Below are positions 17,369 through 27,479 of a DNA stretch of 64,000 nucleotides, one piece after another (positions within the stretch are counted from its first letter, which is position 1; each line of letters opens with the position of its first letter). Made by a program: the position numbers and the translations under genes. The stretch is taken from the NCBI RefSeq assembly GCF_023614235.1, contig NZ_CP094264.1:744001-808000 (forward strand). The letters are read 5' to 3'. The notes under the pieces were generated by a model that did not search any database, was not told the DNA's origin, and was given only the letters and a program-made list of their open reading frames with translations. This stretch comes from Streptomyces sp. MRC013 (lineage in GTDB: Bacteria > Actinomycetota > Actinomycetes > Streptomycetales > Streptomycetaceae).

Positions 17369-18388
17369 TCAGGGACGGGGGAGGTCCGGGCCGGCGAGGG
17401 TGGCGACCAGGAGGGCCTTGACGGTGTGGAGGCGGTTCTCGGCGCCGTCGAAGACGACCGAGTGCGGCGACTCGAAGACCTCGTCGGTGACCTCCAGTTC
17501 CGTCAAGCCGTGGCGTGCGTGGATCCCGCGGCCGAGGGCGGTGCCCAGGTCGTGGAGGGCGGGCAGGCAGTGCAGGAACCTCACCCGCGGGTTGCCGGTG
17601 GCGCGCAGGACGTCCATGGTCACGGCGTACGGGCGGAGGGCGGCGATCCGCTCGTCCCACACCTCCTCCGGCTCGCCCATCGACACCCACACGTCGGTGG
17701 CGACGAAGTCGGCGCCCGCGACCCCCTCCTCGACGTCCTCGGTGAGCGTGAGGCGGGCGCCGCTCTCCTCCGCGAGCTTGCGGGCGTGGACGACGACGTC
17801 CTCGGCCGGCCAGTACGCGCGGGGGGCCGCGACCCGGAGGTCCATGCCGAGGAGCGCGCCGGTGACGAGGTAGGAGTTGCCCATGTTGTTGCGGGCGTCG
17901 CCGAGGTAGGCGAAGGCCACCCGCTCCAGGGGCTTGTCGGTGTGCTCGGTGACGGTGAGCACGTCGGCGAGCATCTGGGTGGGGTGCCAGTCGTCGGTGA
18001 GCCCGTTGTAGACGGGGACGCCCGCGTACCGGGCCAGTTCCTCGACGGTCTCCTGGCCCGCGCCGCGGTACTCGACGGCGTCGAACATCCGGCCGAGGAC
18101 GCGCGCGGTGTCCCTGACCGACTCCTTGTGGCCGATCTGCGAGCCCGAGGGGTCGAGGTGCGTGGTGGAGGCGCCCTGGTGGGCGGCGGCGACCTCGAAG
18201 GCGCAGCGGGTGCGGGTGGAGGTCTTCTCGAAGACCAGGGCGATGTTCCTGCCGCGCAGCATCCGGACCTCGGTGCCGGCCCTCCGGGCCGCCTTGAGGC
18301 GGGCGGCGAGGTCGACGAGGCCGCGGAACTCCTCGGCGGTGAAGTCCAGTTCCTTGAGGAAGTGGCGGCCGGTGAGGTCGGGGGCCAT
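17369..18388 (-). CDS. arcB: ornithine carbamoyltransferase (probably catabolic)
   Basis: 339 residues, full length. Carbamoyl-phosphate site STRTR at 57-61 ([12 protein letters not shown]), and further family motifs [27 protein letters not shown] and [10 protein letters not shown] near 275, where the Cys binds ornithine. It interconverts citrulline plus phosphate with ornithine plus carbamoyl phosphate. It lies directly behind the arginine deiminase gene on the same strand, and no other arginine biosynthesis gene is present. I therefore read it as the second step of the arginine deiminase pathway. An anabolic role (argF) is possible since the sequence does not separate them. Gap to arcA 149 bases with its own possible operator. 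Confidence 0.92.
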   Translation of the reverse strand: MAPDLTGRHFLKELDFTAEEFRGLVDLAARLKAARRAGTEVRMLRGRNIALVFEKTSTRTRCAFEVAAAHQGASTTHLDPSGSQIGHKESVRDTARVLGRMFDAVEYRGAGQETVEELARYAGVPVYNGLTDDWHPTQMLADVLTVTEHTDKPLERVAFAYLGDARNNMGNSYLVTGALLGMDLRVAAPRAYWPAEDVVVHARKLAEESGARLTLTEDVEEGVAGADFVATDVWVSMGEPEEVWDERIAALRPYAVTMDVLRATGNPRVRFLHCLPALHDLGTALGRGIHARHGLTELEVTDEVFESPHSVVFDGAENRLHTVKALLVATLAGPDLPRP

Positions 18389-18435
18389 GGGCGCTCCTGG
18401 GGTCTGCGGGCAGGTCGGACTGACAGGAGTGGAAT

Positions 18436-18464
18436 TCTATACAGTGAGAGACATTGTTATACAG
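18436..18464 (-). promoter_or_regulatory. putative arcB operator with TATACAG direct repeat
   Basis: TATACAG occurs at 18438-18444 and again at 18458-18464, exactly 20 bases apart (two helical turns), in an AT-rich island. On the minus strand the inner copy reads TATAGAAT, a good -10 box for arcB, whose start is about 50 bases on. No matching -35 box exists, as expected for an activated promoter. The sequence does not clearly match the ArgR box. Confidence 0.45.
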
Positions 18465-18537
18465 GGAGGGCGGGGGCAGCCCGCGGGGAGTGCGGGTCTG
18501 CCGTGGTGCTGTGTGGTCGGGGTACCGGTGGACGGGG

Positions 18538-19770
18538 TCAGACGGCGTCGCGTTCGATGGGGCAGCTCATGCAGCGCGGACCGCCGCGGCCCCGGCCGAG
18601 TTCACTGCCGGGGATCTCGATCACCTCGATGCCCTCCCGCCGCAGGTACGTGTTGGTGGTGACGTTCCGCTCGTACGCGATGACGACGCCCGGCTCGACG
18701 GCGAGGACGTTGCATCCGTCGTCCCACTGCTCCCGCTCCGCCGCGTGCACGTCCTGGGTGGCCGTCAGGACGCGGATCGACGGCAGGCCCAGCGCCTCCG
18801 CTATGGCGCGGTGCATGTGCTCGGGCGCGTGGTCGGTGACCTTGAGGGGCTGCCCGCCCTCACCCGGCTCGATCGTGTACGAGCGGAGCATGCCGAGCCC
18901 CGCGTACTTGGTGAACGCGTCGGGCGCGACCATCGTCATGACCGTGTCCAGGTGCATGAACGCCCTGCTTTTGGGCATGTCCAGCGCCACGATCGTGTGC
19001 GCCGAACCGGCGGCGAACAGACCGCGGGCGAGCATCTCGACGGCCTGCGGGGTCGTGCGCTCGCTCATGCCGATGAGGACGGCGCCGTTGCCCAGGACCA
19101 GGACGTCGCCGCCCTCGATGGTGGACGGGTAGTCGTCCTGTCCCTGCGACCAGTGGTGGAACGAGCCCGCCTCCGGGCCGGTGAAGAGGGGGTGGTGCCC
19201 GTAGATCGCCTCGAAGTGGACCGTCTCCCGGCGGCGGGCCGGCCAGCGCATCGGGTTGATGGACACGCCGTCGTAGATCCACGTCGACGTGTCGCGGGTG
19301 AAGAGGTGGTTGGGGAGGGGCGGGAGGAGGAAGTCGTCCAGATCCATGACGTGGAAGCGGACGGACGTCGGTTCGGCGTGGCCGGCCAGGTACTCGCGCT
19401 TCGTCATCCCGCCGACCAGCGCCTCGACGAGCTGGGGCGTCTCCATCGCGTCGAAGACGCAACGGAGGTGGTCGGTCGCGAGAGGGCCGTACTCCTTCTC
19501 GTCGAAGACCCGGTCGAGGACGAGCTTGCGGGCGGCGGGCATTTCGAGCGTCTCGCAGAGGAGGTCGCCGAAGAGGTGGACCTCCACTCCGCGGTCCGCC
19601 AGGGCGTCGGCGAACCCGTCGTGCTCGTGGCGCGCGCGGCGCACCCAGAGCACGTCGTCGAAGAGGAGGTCGTCCTTGTTGCTGGGGGTGAGGCGCTTCA
19701 GCTCCAGATCCGGGCGGTGCAGGATGACGCGTCGAAGGCGCCCGGTCTCGGAATCGACATGGAATCCCAT
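18538..19770 (-). CDS. arcA: arginine deiminase
   Basis: 410 residues from ATG 19770 ([20 protein letters not shown]). An upstream in-frame start at 19821 is less likely; GGGGGA precedes the chosen one. Family motifs are present: [17 protein letters not shown] near the N-terminus, [20 protein letters not shown] in the middle, HLDTVMTMV with the catalytic His, and CMSCP at the end with the nucleophile Cys400. It hydrolyses arginine to citrulline and ammonia. With ArcB this allows ATP generation from arginine if a carbamate kinase is present elsewhere. No arcC or arcD occurs in the window. It lies 43 bases before the end of the large operon and on the same strand, so read-through is possible. 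Confidence 0.93.
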   Translation of the reverse strand: MGFHVDSETGRLRRVILHRPDLELKRLTPSNKDDLLFDDVLWVRRARHEHDGFADALADRGVEVHLFGDLLCETLEMPAARKLVLDRVFDEKEYGPLATDHLRCVFDAMETPQLVEALVGGMTKREYLAGHAEPTSVRFHVMDLDDFLLPPLPNHLFTRDTSTWIYDGVSINPMRWPARRRETVHFEAIYGHHPLFTGPEAGSFHHWSQGQDDYPSTIEGGDVLVLGNGAVLIGMSERTTPQAVEMLARGLFAAGSAHTIVALDMPKSRAFMHLDTVMTMVAPDAFTKYAGLGMLRSYTIEPGEGGQPLKVTDHAPEHMHRAIAEALGLPSIRVLTATQDVHAAEREQWDDGCNVLAVEPGVVIAYERNVTTNTYLRREGIEVIEIPGSELGRGRGGPRCMSCPIERDAV

Positions 19771-19813
19771 TCCCCCATCCTGGCCGAATCGAGCCCTGAA
19801 AGCACTGTTCCGA

Positions 19814-22735
19814 TCACGCACACGAGCGCGATATCAAGACAATGATCACCCCGACGAGGGCGAGGATGGTCCCGGTTCCGGCGCCGACCACGAGGAACGG
19901 CCGCCGGTCCGCGCCGCCCGGCGGGTCGGCGCCCCCGCGCGAGTCCGGTCCGGAGGCCGGTGGGCGCCGGTCCCCCGGAGGCCGCCCCGAGCCGTCCCGC
20001 GCCCCCTCCCCCGCGGAGCGGGGCGGGTGCGCGGGGGGCGGCGGAGTGGGGTCCGGACGGTGCCCGAGCGGAGCCTCCCCGGGGCGGCCCCCCGTCATGG
20101 GTCGCCACTCCGGCTCCGGGCCGCCGGGTCCCGCACCTTCGCGGGGGATGCCGCGCCCGGCCGGCCGGGCGCCGGGTCCGCCGCCCGGCCCCCGGCGCGC
20201 GGCGCGGTGCCACCGGCGCTCCGGGGGGCGGTGTCGGCGGCCTGGGGGCTGGTGTCGGTGGACCGGGGGGTGGCACCGGTGGGCCGGGGGTGGCGTCGGT
20301 GACCCCGTAGGCGATCCCGCCGTCGTGTGGCTCGGCACCGGTGTCGTGTGGGTCGACGCCGGTGGGCCGGTAACCGCCCCCGGTGTCCCGGGGGGCGAGG
20401 CCGGTGTCACGACGGTCGAGGCCGGTGTCCCGGGGGGCGATCCTGCCGGCCCCGTAGTCGCCCCCGGTGTCCCGGGGGGCGAGGCCGGTGTCACGACGGT
20501 CGACATCGGTGGGCCCGCAGTCGGTCCCCGCGTCCCGGGGGGCCGCCCCGGTGGCCGGGGGGCGCGGCGCCGCGCCCCGCGACTGCGGGACGCGGTCCCG
20601 GCCGAAGGGGCGGCCGTCCCCGTCCGTACCCGGGGCCGTCCGGCCCTCCTCCGGGAGGCGGGGTCCGTCCGGTGACGGCTGACCGGTACCGGACCACGCG
20701 CCACCCGGCCGGAAGCGGTCGGGCCCGGTGGGCCCGGCGGGCCGGGTCTCGCCGCCGCGCCGCGGCCCGGCCCCGTACGGACGTCCGGCACCGGTGGGGC
20801 CCTCGTCCGCGCGCCTTTCCCAAGGACGGTCCTCCCGGGAGCGGCCCTCCGGGACGTGGTCCTCCCGGGAGCGGTCCTCTCCGAAGCGGTCCTCCTGCGG
20901 ACGGTCGTTCCAGGAGCGATCCTCCCGAGGGCGGTCCTGCCGGAGGTGGTTCTCCCGGCGACGGCCGTCCCGGGAACGGCCGTCCCGGGAACGGTCTTCT
21001 CCGAAGCGGACCTCCCCGGAACGGTCACCCCGGGGACCGCCCTCTCCGGGGCGGCCCTCCCGCGCGGCTCGGGGGAGAGCCTCGTACGGGGGGTGCTCCC
21101 GGCGCGCGGCCCGGGCCGTCCGCACGGGCCGGCCGGCCGGCCTCGTCCGGCCGTACGGCGGGGCGGGGCGGGGGCGCCGCCCGGGTCCCCCACGGTCCCG
21201 GGCGGGAGACTGGCGGCCCGCAGCAGGGCCTGCCAGGCGGGTTCCGGGAGGCCCGGGGACGGGCTCTGGGTGATCTGCCGGACCGCCGCGCGGGCCGCGC
21301 GGTGCGGACCGGTGCTCAGGCGCGGAAGAAGGTCCGTCACCCGGGCCGCCAGGGCCGGGTCGTCCAGCAGGGGACGCACCGCCCAGCGGTAGAGCGACGC
21401 GGCGTTCGCGGCCCGCACGTCGTCGGGCGCCCGGAGCGCGCCCGCCCGGTCCGTGACGAACAGTTCCCGGTCCAGGAGGATCGCGCACAGGGCCGCGCGC
21501 CGTTCCCGGTTCCAGGACGGCCACCGCTCGGCCACCTCCCCCATCAGGGCCGTCAGCGCCTCGTACCCGCCGGTGCCCGCCCGCAGGGCGCGGAGCAGTT
21601 CGTCATCGGCGGGTCCGCGCCGCCGCGTCGAACCGCCCCCCCGCCACCTGCGCGTGCGCGACCGCTCCTCGGACGGTGCCGGCCACTCGGGCGCCACGAC
21701 CGGGACCGGAGGACCCGCCGGGGCCCTCCGCGGCGGCGGGGCGGCGGGACGGGGCGGGGACTGGTCCAGCGGCCGCCCCGGGGGCTGGTCCAGCGGCCGA
21801 TTCGAAGGCGGATCCGGCAGCCGGCCCGAGAAGCGGGCCGGGGGCCGGTCCGGCGGCAGGTCCGACAGCGCCGCCTCGGCGAGGGCCAGCCACGTCACGG
21901 GGCCGCCGCGGGCCGCCCGGTGGCGGTCCGCGGCCCGCCGCAGGGCCGCCCCCACCGCGTACTCCTCGCGCAGGTGGTGGCGGACCAGCCGCTCCGCGAC
22001 GGACTCGGCGCGGTCCCCGCACCGTTCGAGGGGATCGGCGCGCCGCCGGGCGCCGCTGCCGGACGCCTCACCGGTCCAGCGGCTGACGAACACGAAGCGC
22101 AGCAGGTCCGACTCGACCGTGTCGTGCGTGGCGAACGTCCACCGCCGCGCGGTCCGGCCGCCGAAGAGGCCGTACAGCCCCCACAGCACCCGGTGCGCCG
22201 CCCCTCCGGACGGGTCGAGGAAGGTGAACCCGGCCTTCGGGTGGCGCAGGAACTCGGCGACGGCCCCGACCAGTTCGCGCCGCACCGGGGCGAGGCCGTC
22301 GGAGAGGAGCCGCATGCCGGCGTCGGCGGCGGGCAGCAGCGCGGACCCGGGGACGGGCGGCAGCGCGCCCCGTACCTCGGCGAGCGGCAGGTCGCCGCCC
22401 TCCCACGACCAGGGGTGCAGGCCCAGGCAGGTCGCGGGGTCGAGGAGGTCGGCCGGGCCCATCAGGGCGTGGCAGACGGTGCCGGCCCGGCCGCCCGCCT
22501 CGCGCCACGGCGCCCGGTGCACCAGCAGGATCCGGTCGCCGTTCTCCAGGCGCAGCAGCGCGGGTGCCGTCGCCTCGCCGGTGGCCCGCAGCAGCGGCGC
22601 CGCCGTCCGGAACACCGCGTCGGCCCGTTCGGGCGCGCAGGACCAGGCGACGGGCCCGAACCCGGTGGTGCCGGAGAGGTTGTCGGTGTCCCAGCGGAAG
22701 ACGATCTGGTCGGCCGACCTGTCGTGGGAGGACAT
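19814..22735 (-). CDS. GAP1-type GTPase-associated protein with C-terminal membrane anchor
   Basis: 973 residues as read. The N-terminus ([39 protein letters not shown]) matches the N-terminal domain of GTPase-associated protein 1, known from actinobacterial NTP-dependent conflict systems. A helical middle part has [20 protein letters not shown]. Residues about 480-510 resemble a GAP1 C-terminal domain. A very long low-complexity linker of roughly 420 residues leads to one membrane helix at the very end ([20 protein letters not shown]). The start overlaps the GTPase stop by one base (TGATG), so the two act together. Within the linker third-position GC favours another frame between about 20270 and 21180, so two compensating indels are possible (see findings). 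Confidence 0.8.
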   Translation of the reverse strand: MSSHDRSADQIVFRWDTDNLSGTTGFGPVAWSCAPERADAVFRTAAPLLRATGEATAPALLRLENGDRILLVHRAPWREAGGRAGTVCHALMGPADLLDPATCLGLHPWSWEGGDLPLAEVRGALPPVPGSALLPAADAGMRLLSDGLAPVRRELVGAVAEFLRHPKAGFTFLDPSGGAAHRVLWGLYGLFGGRTARRWTFATHDTVESDLLRFVFVSRWTGEASGSGARRRADPLERCGDRAESVAERLVRHHLREEYAVGAALRRAADRHRAARGGPVTWLALAEAALSDLPPDRPPARFSGRLPDPPSNRPLDQPPGRPLDQSPPRPAAPPPRRAPAGPPVPVVAPEWPAPSEERSRTRRWRGGGSTRRRGPADDELLRALRAGTGGYEALTALMGEVAERWPSWNRERRAALCAILLDRELFVTDRAGALRAPDDVRAANAASLYRWAVRPLLDDPALAARVTDLLPRLSTGPHRAARAAVRQITQSPSPGLPEPAWQALLRAASLPPGTVGDPGGAPAPPRRTAGRGRPAGPCGRPGPRAGSTPRTRLSPEPRGRAAPERAVPGVTVPGRSASEKTVPGTAVPGTAVAGRTTSGRTALGRIAPGTTVRRRTASERTAPGRTTSRRAAPGRTVLGKGARTRAPPVPDVRTGPGRGAAARPGPPGPPGPTASGRVARGPVPVSRHRTDPASRRRAGRPRVRTGTAAPSAGTASRSRGARRRAPRPPGRPPGTRGPTAGPPMSTVVTPASPPGTPGATTGPAGSPPGTPASTVVTPASPPGTPGAVTGPPASTHTTPVPSHTTAGSPTGSPTPPPAHRCHPPVHRHQPPGRRHRPPERRWHRAARRGPGGGPGARPAGRGIPREGAGPGGPEPEWRPMTGGRPGEAPLGHRPDPTPPPPAHPPRSAGEGARDGSGRPPGDRRPPASGPDSRGGADPPGGADRRPFLVVGAGTGTILALVGVIIVLISRSCA

Positions 22736-24822
22736 CAGATCCCTGCCTCTCGGTGGTCCACTCCCGGCAGGAGCCCGCACATGGCGAAGATCGACAGCAG
22801 GGGCGCCAGGACCCGGCGGGGCCGGACGCCGTGCGGGAACCGGTCGTCCCGCGCCTGCCCGCCGGTGGCCGCCACGAAGTGCAGCGTGCAGCGGGCGCAG
22901 TCGTCGAACGGCCGCAGCCACGCGGACGTCGCGTGCCGGGTGACGAACCCGTGGACGTCGCGGCTCTCGGCGCGCGCCTCCTCCACCCGGTACGCCGGCG
23001 GCAGGGCGCGGCCGAGCCACCGGTCGACGGCCGGCTCGACGCGGAGGAGGTCGCTCTTGTTGACGGCGATCGCGGCGGGCGCCGCGACGTAGGGGCCCCA
23101 GGTGCGCGGGATGCGGTTGAGGACGGTGGTGAACGCCTCGTCGCCCAGGTCCCGCCGCCGCAGCCCGTTCAGTTCCCGCACCGGGTCCAGGGAGGGCAGG
23201 CGCAGGGCCCGCAGCGGGTCGAGGACGAAGATGAACGCGTCGACGCCCGTCAGGAACCGCGCCACCTCGCCGTCCTGCGCGAGGTCCTCGCCCGCGAGGT
23301 CGAAGAAGACGACGGGCCGGGCCGGTCCGTGCCCGGTGACCAGCAACCCGTCCGCGAACCGGGCGAAGGCCTGCTGCCCGGTGCGGCCCAGTTCCCGTCC
23401 CTGCAGGAGGCTCTGCACCCGCTCCCGCAGGAACGTGCGGTGGGTGTCCGGGTTCAGCGGCAGGCAGGTGAGGCCGTACGAGGCCAGGGCGCCCTGCTCG
23501 ACCTCGCCGAGCATCGCCGCGAGGAGGTGGGTCTTGCCGGCGCCGGAGCTGCCGACGAGGGCGACGGTCAGGGGCCGTCCGTTGGTCAGGTACGGCACGG
23601 GCAGTTCGTGCAGGGTGCCCCCGTCGGCGTACGGGCAGGGCTGGTACGCCTTCCGGAGCGCGTCCTCGCGGTGGGCGGGCGGCAGGCCGCCCAGGTCGAG
23701 GGGGACGCGGTCGCCCTTCGGGTCGATGGTGACGAGGCGGGACTCGTCGTAGGCGACGGGCAGCAGGCAGTGCGGGCACAGCCGCTCCGCCGACGCGGTG
23801 TCGGCGGCGGGCGGCGACGGCGCCGCCGGGGCCGCCGGGGCCGGTGCGGGCCGCCGGGCGGGGGCCCGTCCGGGCCACCAGCGGCGGCCCTGCCGCGCCC
23901 GTTCCCCCGGTTCTCCGGGCGGGGGCCGGTCGAGGCCCAGGTCGGCGCGTTTGCGGGCGATCCGGGCGTCGTAGCCGGTGCCGCCGTCCGGTGGACCGGG
24001 GTCGCCGGCGGACAGGGCGAGCGGGTCGGGGACGTTCAGCAGGCGCATCAGCTCGGCCGGGGCGGGGCGCCCGGCGGCCAGCGGCGCGAAGACGCCGCCC
24101 CGGTCCAGCGCGGCGAGGGCCCGGAAGTCCGCCAGGTCGGCGGGCGGGCCGGCGCCCCGGTCGGGGCGGCCGGCGGCGAGGAAGTACACGAGCTGCGCGA
24201 CGGACCACAGGTCGTCGCGCGGGTCGGCGGCCCCGGTGCCCCGCCGCTGCTCGGGGCAGGCCCAGGGAGCGGAGCCGTACGCCTCGCGCGGCTCCCCGGC
24301 CCGCAGCGCGGCGTACGGCTCCGCGAGCCGCACGTGCCGGCCGTCCCAGCGGACGGTGTCCGGGCCGATCGCCCGGTGCACCAGCCCGGCGTCTTCCAGG
24401 AGCCTCACCGACAACGCCAGTTGGGCGGTGATCCGCTGCTGCTCCCCGACGCCGAGGGCGCCGCCGAGGGAGGCGAGCGGCTCGCCGTCCGCGATCCGGT
24501 ACAGGACGAACGGCTCGGGCGCGTCGAGGTCGTAGCCGACGACGCGGGTGAAGACCTCCCCGAACCGCTCGTGTCCGTACCGCCGTTCCAGGGTGACGGC
24601 CGCGGCGGTCTCCCGTTCGAGGGCGGCGTGCGCGTGCGGGTCGCCGGGGGCGACGCGGTACTGCAGGACCGTCCAGTCGGCGCCGAGGGTGACCGTGCGG
24701 GCCAGCCGGCCCGGGCAGCCGGGCGGCTCGCGGTCGGCGCCGAACCGGGCGGCGAAGCGCACCGGCTCGCCCTCGTGGGTCAGGAAGGCGAGGTCGTCAC
24801 CGGGCGGGTGGGGGTGGGTCAT
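22735..24822 (-). CDS. pseudokinase - zinc ribbon - P-loop GTPase fusion
   Basis: 695 residues. Residues about 60-270 keep a protein-kinase outline, but key residues are lost: the HRD loop reads VHRAIGPDTVRW, no DFG is seen, while the APE-like region WACPEQRRGTGAADPRDDLW remains. It is therefore a pseudokinase. A zinc ribbon follows (LCPHCLLPV, YQPCPYAD, about 345-400). Then comes a TRAFAC-like GTPase: P-loop GSSGAGKT 424-431, DLAGED near 509 as the D-x-x-G motif, and NKSD at 589-592 as the base-recognition motif. It probably senses something through the kinase-like part and switches GAP1, whose gene follows at once. ATGA overlap with the gene before it. Confidence 0.85.
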   Translation of the reverse strand: MTHPHPPGDDLAFLTHEGEPVRFAARFGADREPPGCPGRLARTVTLGADWTVLQYRVAPGDPHAHAALERETAAAVTLERRYGHERFGEVFTRVVGYDLDAPEPFVLYRIADGEPLASLGGALGVGEQQRITAQLALSVRLLEDAGLVHRAIGPDTVRWDGRHVRLAEPYAALRAGEPREAYGSAPWACPEQRRGTGAADPRDDLWSVAQLVYFLAAGRPDRGAGPPADLADFRALAALDRGGVFAPLAAGRPAPAELMRLLNVPDPLALSAGDPGPPDGGTGYDARIARKRADLGLDRPPPGEPGERARQGRRWWPGRAPARRPAPAPAAPAAPSPPAADTASAERLCPHCLLPVAYDESRLVTIDPKGDRVPLDLGGLPPAHREDALRKAYQPCPYADGGTLHELPVPYLTNGRPLTVALVGSSGAGKTHLLAAMLGEVEQGALASYGLTCLPLNPDTHRTFLRERVQSLLQGRELGRTGQQAFARFADGLLVTGHGPARPVVFFDLAGEDLAQDGEVARFLTGVDAFIFVLDPLRALRLPSLDPVRELNGLRRRDLGDEAFTTVLNRIPRTWGPYVAAPAAIAVNKSDLLRVEPAVDRWLGRALPPAYRVEEARAESRDVHGFVTRHATSAWLRPFDDCARCTLHFVAATGGQARDDRFPHGVRPRRVLAPLLSIFAMCGLLPGVDHREAGI

Positions 24823-27479
24823 GAGGGGTCGCCCTCCTCTCCGGCGGCTTCCCCGCGGACCGTCCGGACGGCGTCGCCGCGCAGCGGTACGAGGCCCAGC
24901 ACGCCGGCGTGGCGGCCCGCGGGCGTCCACACGACGTCCTCCGCGTACGCGGGGGTCGCCGGGTGCGGCCCGTCCGGCCGGGGCCGGCCGTCCGGTTCGG
25001 CCGTGCCGCGCCGGAACGCCTCGGGGGCGAACCGGACCCGGTGCACGGCCAGCGGGTCGGCCGACAGCAGCCGCCGGTGCTGCGGCCCGCACAGCGGGAC
25101 GGCCGGTTCGGCGTCGCCGCCGGGGGCGAGGAGGCCGGCCACCCGGTCGGGGGCGACCCCGGTCATCCGGGCGGCGTCGGGGCGCCGTCCGGGGTGCGGG
25201 TCGTGCGGGGGCGGGGAGGTCGCCGCGTCGCGCAGGAGGCGCCCGCGGACCTCGTCGAGCAGGTCGCGCACGGGTCCGTCGAGGGGGATCCGCCCGGCGC
25301 GGGCGGGGTCGCGTTCGATCCGCGCCCAGCAGGGGGCGAGGATACGGCGGATGCCGGAGGCGAGGTCGGCGACGAGGGTGTCGACCAGGTCCGGTCCGCC
25401 GTCGCCGCGCTCCCGCTCCAGCCACGGCGGGTCCTCGGCGGCGCCGGGCGGCGGCCAGCCCTCGTCGAACCCGTCGTACGGGTCGTCCGACGGGTCCGGG
25501 AGGGCCTCGTAGGCGGGCCCGATGAGCCGCGGCGGCCCGGCCGCCGGGTCGTGGGGGTGCGCCGCGGTGCCGTACGGGCCGCGGGGGTCGCCGTCGTACG
25601 GGCCGCCGTCCGCCGGTGCGGTTCCCGGCCGGGAGGGCGGGGCGGCGTCGTACCAGCCGTCGTCGGCGGCGCTGTCGCTCCAGGTGTCCCACTCCCACGG
25701 ATCGGCGCCGCCGTCCGCCCCGGCGGTGGGCGTCTCGCGGGGGGCGGGCTCCGGCCGGGCGCCGCGCGGGGCGGGGACGGCCGGGCCGTCGCCCTCCCCG
25801 TGGGCGTCGGCGGTCGCGGCGAGGGCGCGCAGGAGCAGGGAGGCCGCGCGGGCGCCGTCCGCGCAGTGGTGCCGCGCGTCGGCGAACAGCCAGTCGTGCA
25901 CGGCGGTCTCGGCGAGGAGCCGGTCGACGCCGGAGAGGACCCGCTCGGCGTACTCGGCGTCGGTGTCGCGCCACCAGGCGTCCACGGAGCTCGTCCAGTC
26001 CCGCACGGCGAGGAGGACCGCGCCGACGAGGGCGACCGCCACGGCCAGGACCCCCGCCCAGTCGGGCAGGCCCAGCAGCGAGCCGGCCACGGCACCGGTC
26101 GTACCGCCGGCGAAGCCGCCCAGGAGCCGGGCGGTCACCCGGGTGGTGCCCCCGCCGTCGTGGCGCCCGTCCGGGGAGCGGTTGGGGCGGTGGCGCCGCA
26201 TCAGGGCGCCGAGCGCCGCCGCGACGGCCCCCACCGCGGGGCCCAGGAGCCAGCCGGGGCCCGGCCACAGCCCGGCCGCGGACGCCGGTACGAGCGCCTG
26301 CAGCGCCGCCCCGGCGGTGGTGCCGCCCGCGCGGAACGGCGGTGGGCCGGCCAGGTGGCGCAGGTACGCCGGGTCGCACAGTTCGTCGAGGCGGGCCAGC
26401 CGGGCCGCGCTGCCCGCCGGGGCCGAGCGGTCCGACAGGGCGGCGAGCCGGGCGGCGGCGGACCGCAGCGGCAGGGGCCGCTCCAGCAGGTGCTCGGTGA
26501 GGGCCCGCAGGGCGGGCACGACCCGGGTGCGGTCCGCGGCGGTCAGGTCGGGCAGGACGATGCCGCGCTCCAGGAGCCGGGCCCGCTGCTCCGGGGTGAG
26601 CCGTACGCCGTCCGCGTCGGTGAACGCCCCGGCGACGGTGTCCCGGTACGCCTCCACGGCGCGGCCCAGGTCCACGAGCCGGCCGGGCAGGTCGCCGCGG
26701 CGGGACGCCCGGCCGAACAGCCCGGCGGGGCCGCGTGCGAGCCGGTGCCCGGCGCGGGCCTCCTCCAGCGCGTCGTCGCAGGCGCGGCGGCGGGCGGAGG
26801 CGGGCCGCGAGGGGTCCAGCCAGCGGTGGTCGGCGACCGCGTCGGGCAGGGAGTCGTCGAGGAGGAGGGCCAGTTCGGGCGGGACGAAGTCGCCGGGGCC
26901 GCCGCCCGTCACCTCCTGCCCGGCGAGGGCGGCGAGGGCCTGCCTCCAGGCGCGGGTGCGGGCCTCGTTGCCCAGGTCGTGCTCCGCGACCCGGACGGAC
27001 GGGACGGCGACGCCGTGGACGACCCCGGCCAGGCCGTGCAGGACGGCGTCGAACACCTCCGGCTGGACGAGGAGTTCGACCAGCGGGCGCAGCCCGTCCG
27101 GGTCGTCGCCGGTGTGCGGGTCGAGGATCCACAGGACGCCTGCGGCGGGCGGGCGCAGGGTCAGCGGGCGGTGCAGGGCGCCCCCGGGTGCCCCCGGCTC
27201 CGTCCGGGGAGGGGGGACCTGCCGCCCGGGGGCGCCGACGGCGAGGCAGAGGATCCTGGCGGGTCCGTACGAGTAGAGCCGCTCGTACAGGAGCTGGTGG
27301 GCGACGAGCCGGGCCGCGTCGTCCAGGACGAGGAAGCGCCGCTCGTCGTCGCCGTGCCCGGAGGCGTCGAGCGCGGCGCGCACCGCGTCGGGGCCGGGGG
27401 TGCGGCGCAGGTCGAGCGGGACGGCGTGGCCGGGCTGCCGGTGCGCCGGGGAGGTGCCGGGGGTGTCGCGGAGGTTCAC
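24819..27479 (-). CDS. two-helix membrane protein of unknown family
   Basis: 886 residues from GTG 27479, overlapping the tubulin-like gene stop (GTGA). The soluble N-terminal third (RRFLVLDDAARLVAHQLLYE, GVLWILDPHTGDD, VELLVQPEVFDAVLHGLAG) looks like a globular alpha/beta domain. A helical middle holds LLERGIVLPDLTAADRTRV. Two membrane segments follow (WLLGPAVGAVAAALGALM and VLAVAVALVGAVLLAV), then an acidic disordered stretch and a C-terminal helical domain. I do not recognise the family. Its place between the tubulin-like and the pseudokinase-GTPase genes, with overlaps on both sides, implies a stoichiometric partner that brings the complex to the membrane. Confidence 0.8.
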   Translation of the reverse strand: MNLRDTPGTSPAHRQPGHAVPLDLRRTPGPDAVRAALDASGHGDDERRFLVLDDAARLVAHQLLYERLYSYGPARILCLAVGAPGRQVPPPRTEPGAPGGALHRPLTLRPPAAGVLWILDPHTGDDPDGLRPLVELLVQPEVFDAVLHGLAGVVHGVAVPSVRVAEHDLGNEARTRAWRQALAALAGQEVTGGGPGDFVPPELALLLDDSLPDAVADHRWLDPSRPASARRRACDDALEEARAGHRLARGPAGLFGRASRRGDLPGRLVDLGRAVEAYRDTVAGAFTDADGVRLTPEQRARLLERGIVLPDLTAADRTRVVPALRALTEHLLERPLPLRSAAARLAALSDRSAPAGSAARLARLDELCDPAYLRHLAGPPPFRAGGTTAGAALQALVPASAAGLWPGPGWLLGPAVGAVAAALGALMRRHRPNRSPDGRHDGGGTTRVTARLLGGFAGGTTGAVAGSLLGLPDWAGVLAVAVALVGAVLLAVRDWTSSVDAWWRDTDAEYAERVLSGVDRLLAETAVHDWLFADARHHCADGARAASLLLRALAATADAHGEGDGPAVPAPRGARPEPAPRETPTAGADGGADPWEWDTWSDSAADDGWYDAAPPSRPGTAPADGGPYDGDPRGPYGTAAHPHDPAAGPPRLIGPAYEALPDPSDDPYDGFDEGWPPPGAAEDPPWLERERGDGGPDLVDTLVADLASGIRRILAPCWARIERDPARAGRIPLDGPVRDLLDEVRGRLLRDAATSPPPHDPHPGRRPDAARMTGVAPDRVAGLLAPGGDAEPAVPLCGPQHRRLLSADPLAVHRVRFAPEAFRRGTAEPDGRPRPDGPHPATPAYAEDVVWTPAGRHAGVLGLVPLRGDAVRTVRGEAAGEEGDPS

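Noticed and set aside
18436..18464. ArgR box for the arc genes
   Set aside because: The element is a direct repeat of TATACAG, not the ArgR palindrome. It was kept only as an unassigned operator.
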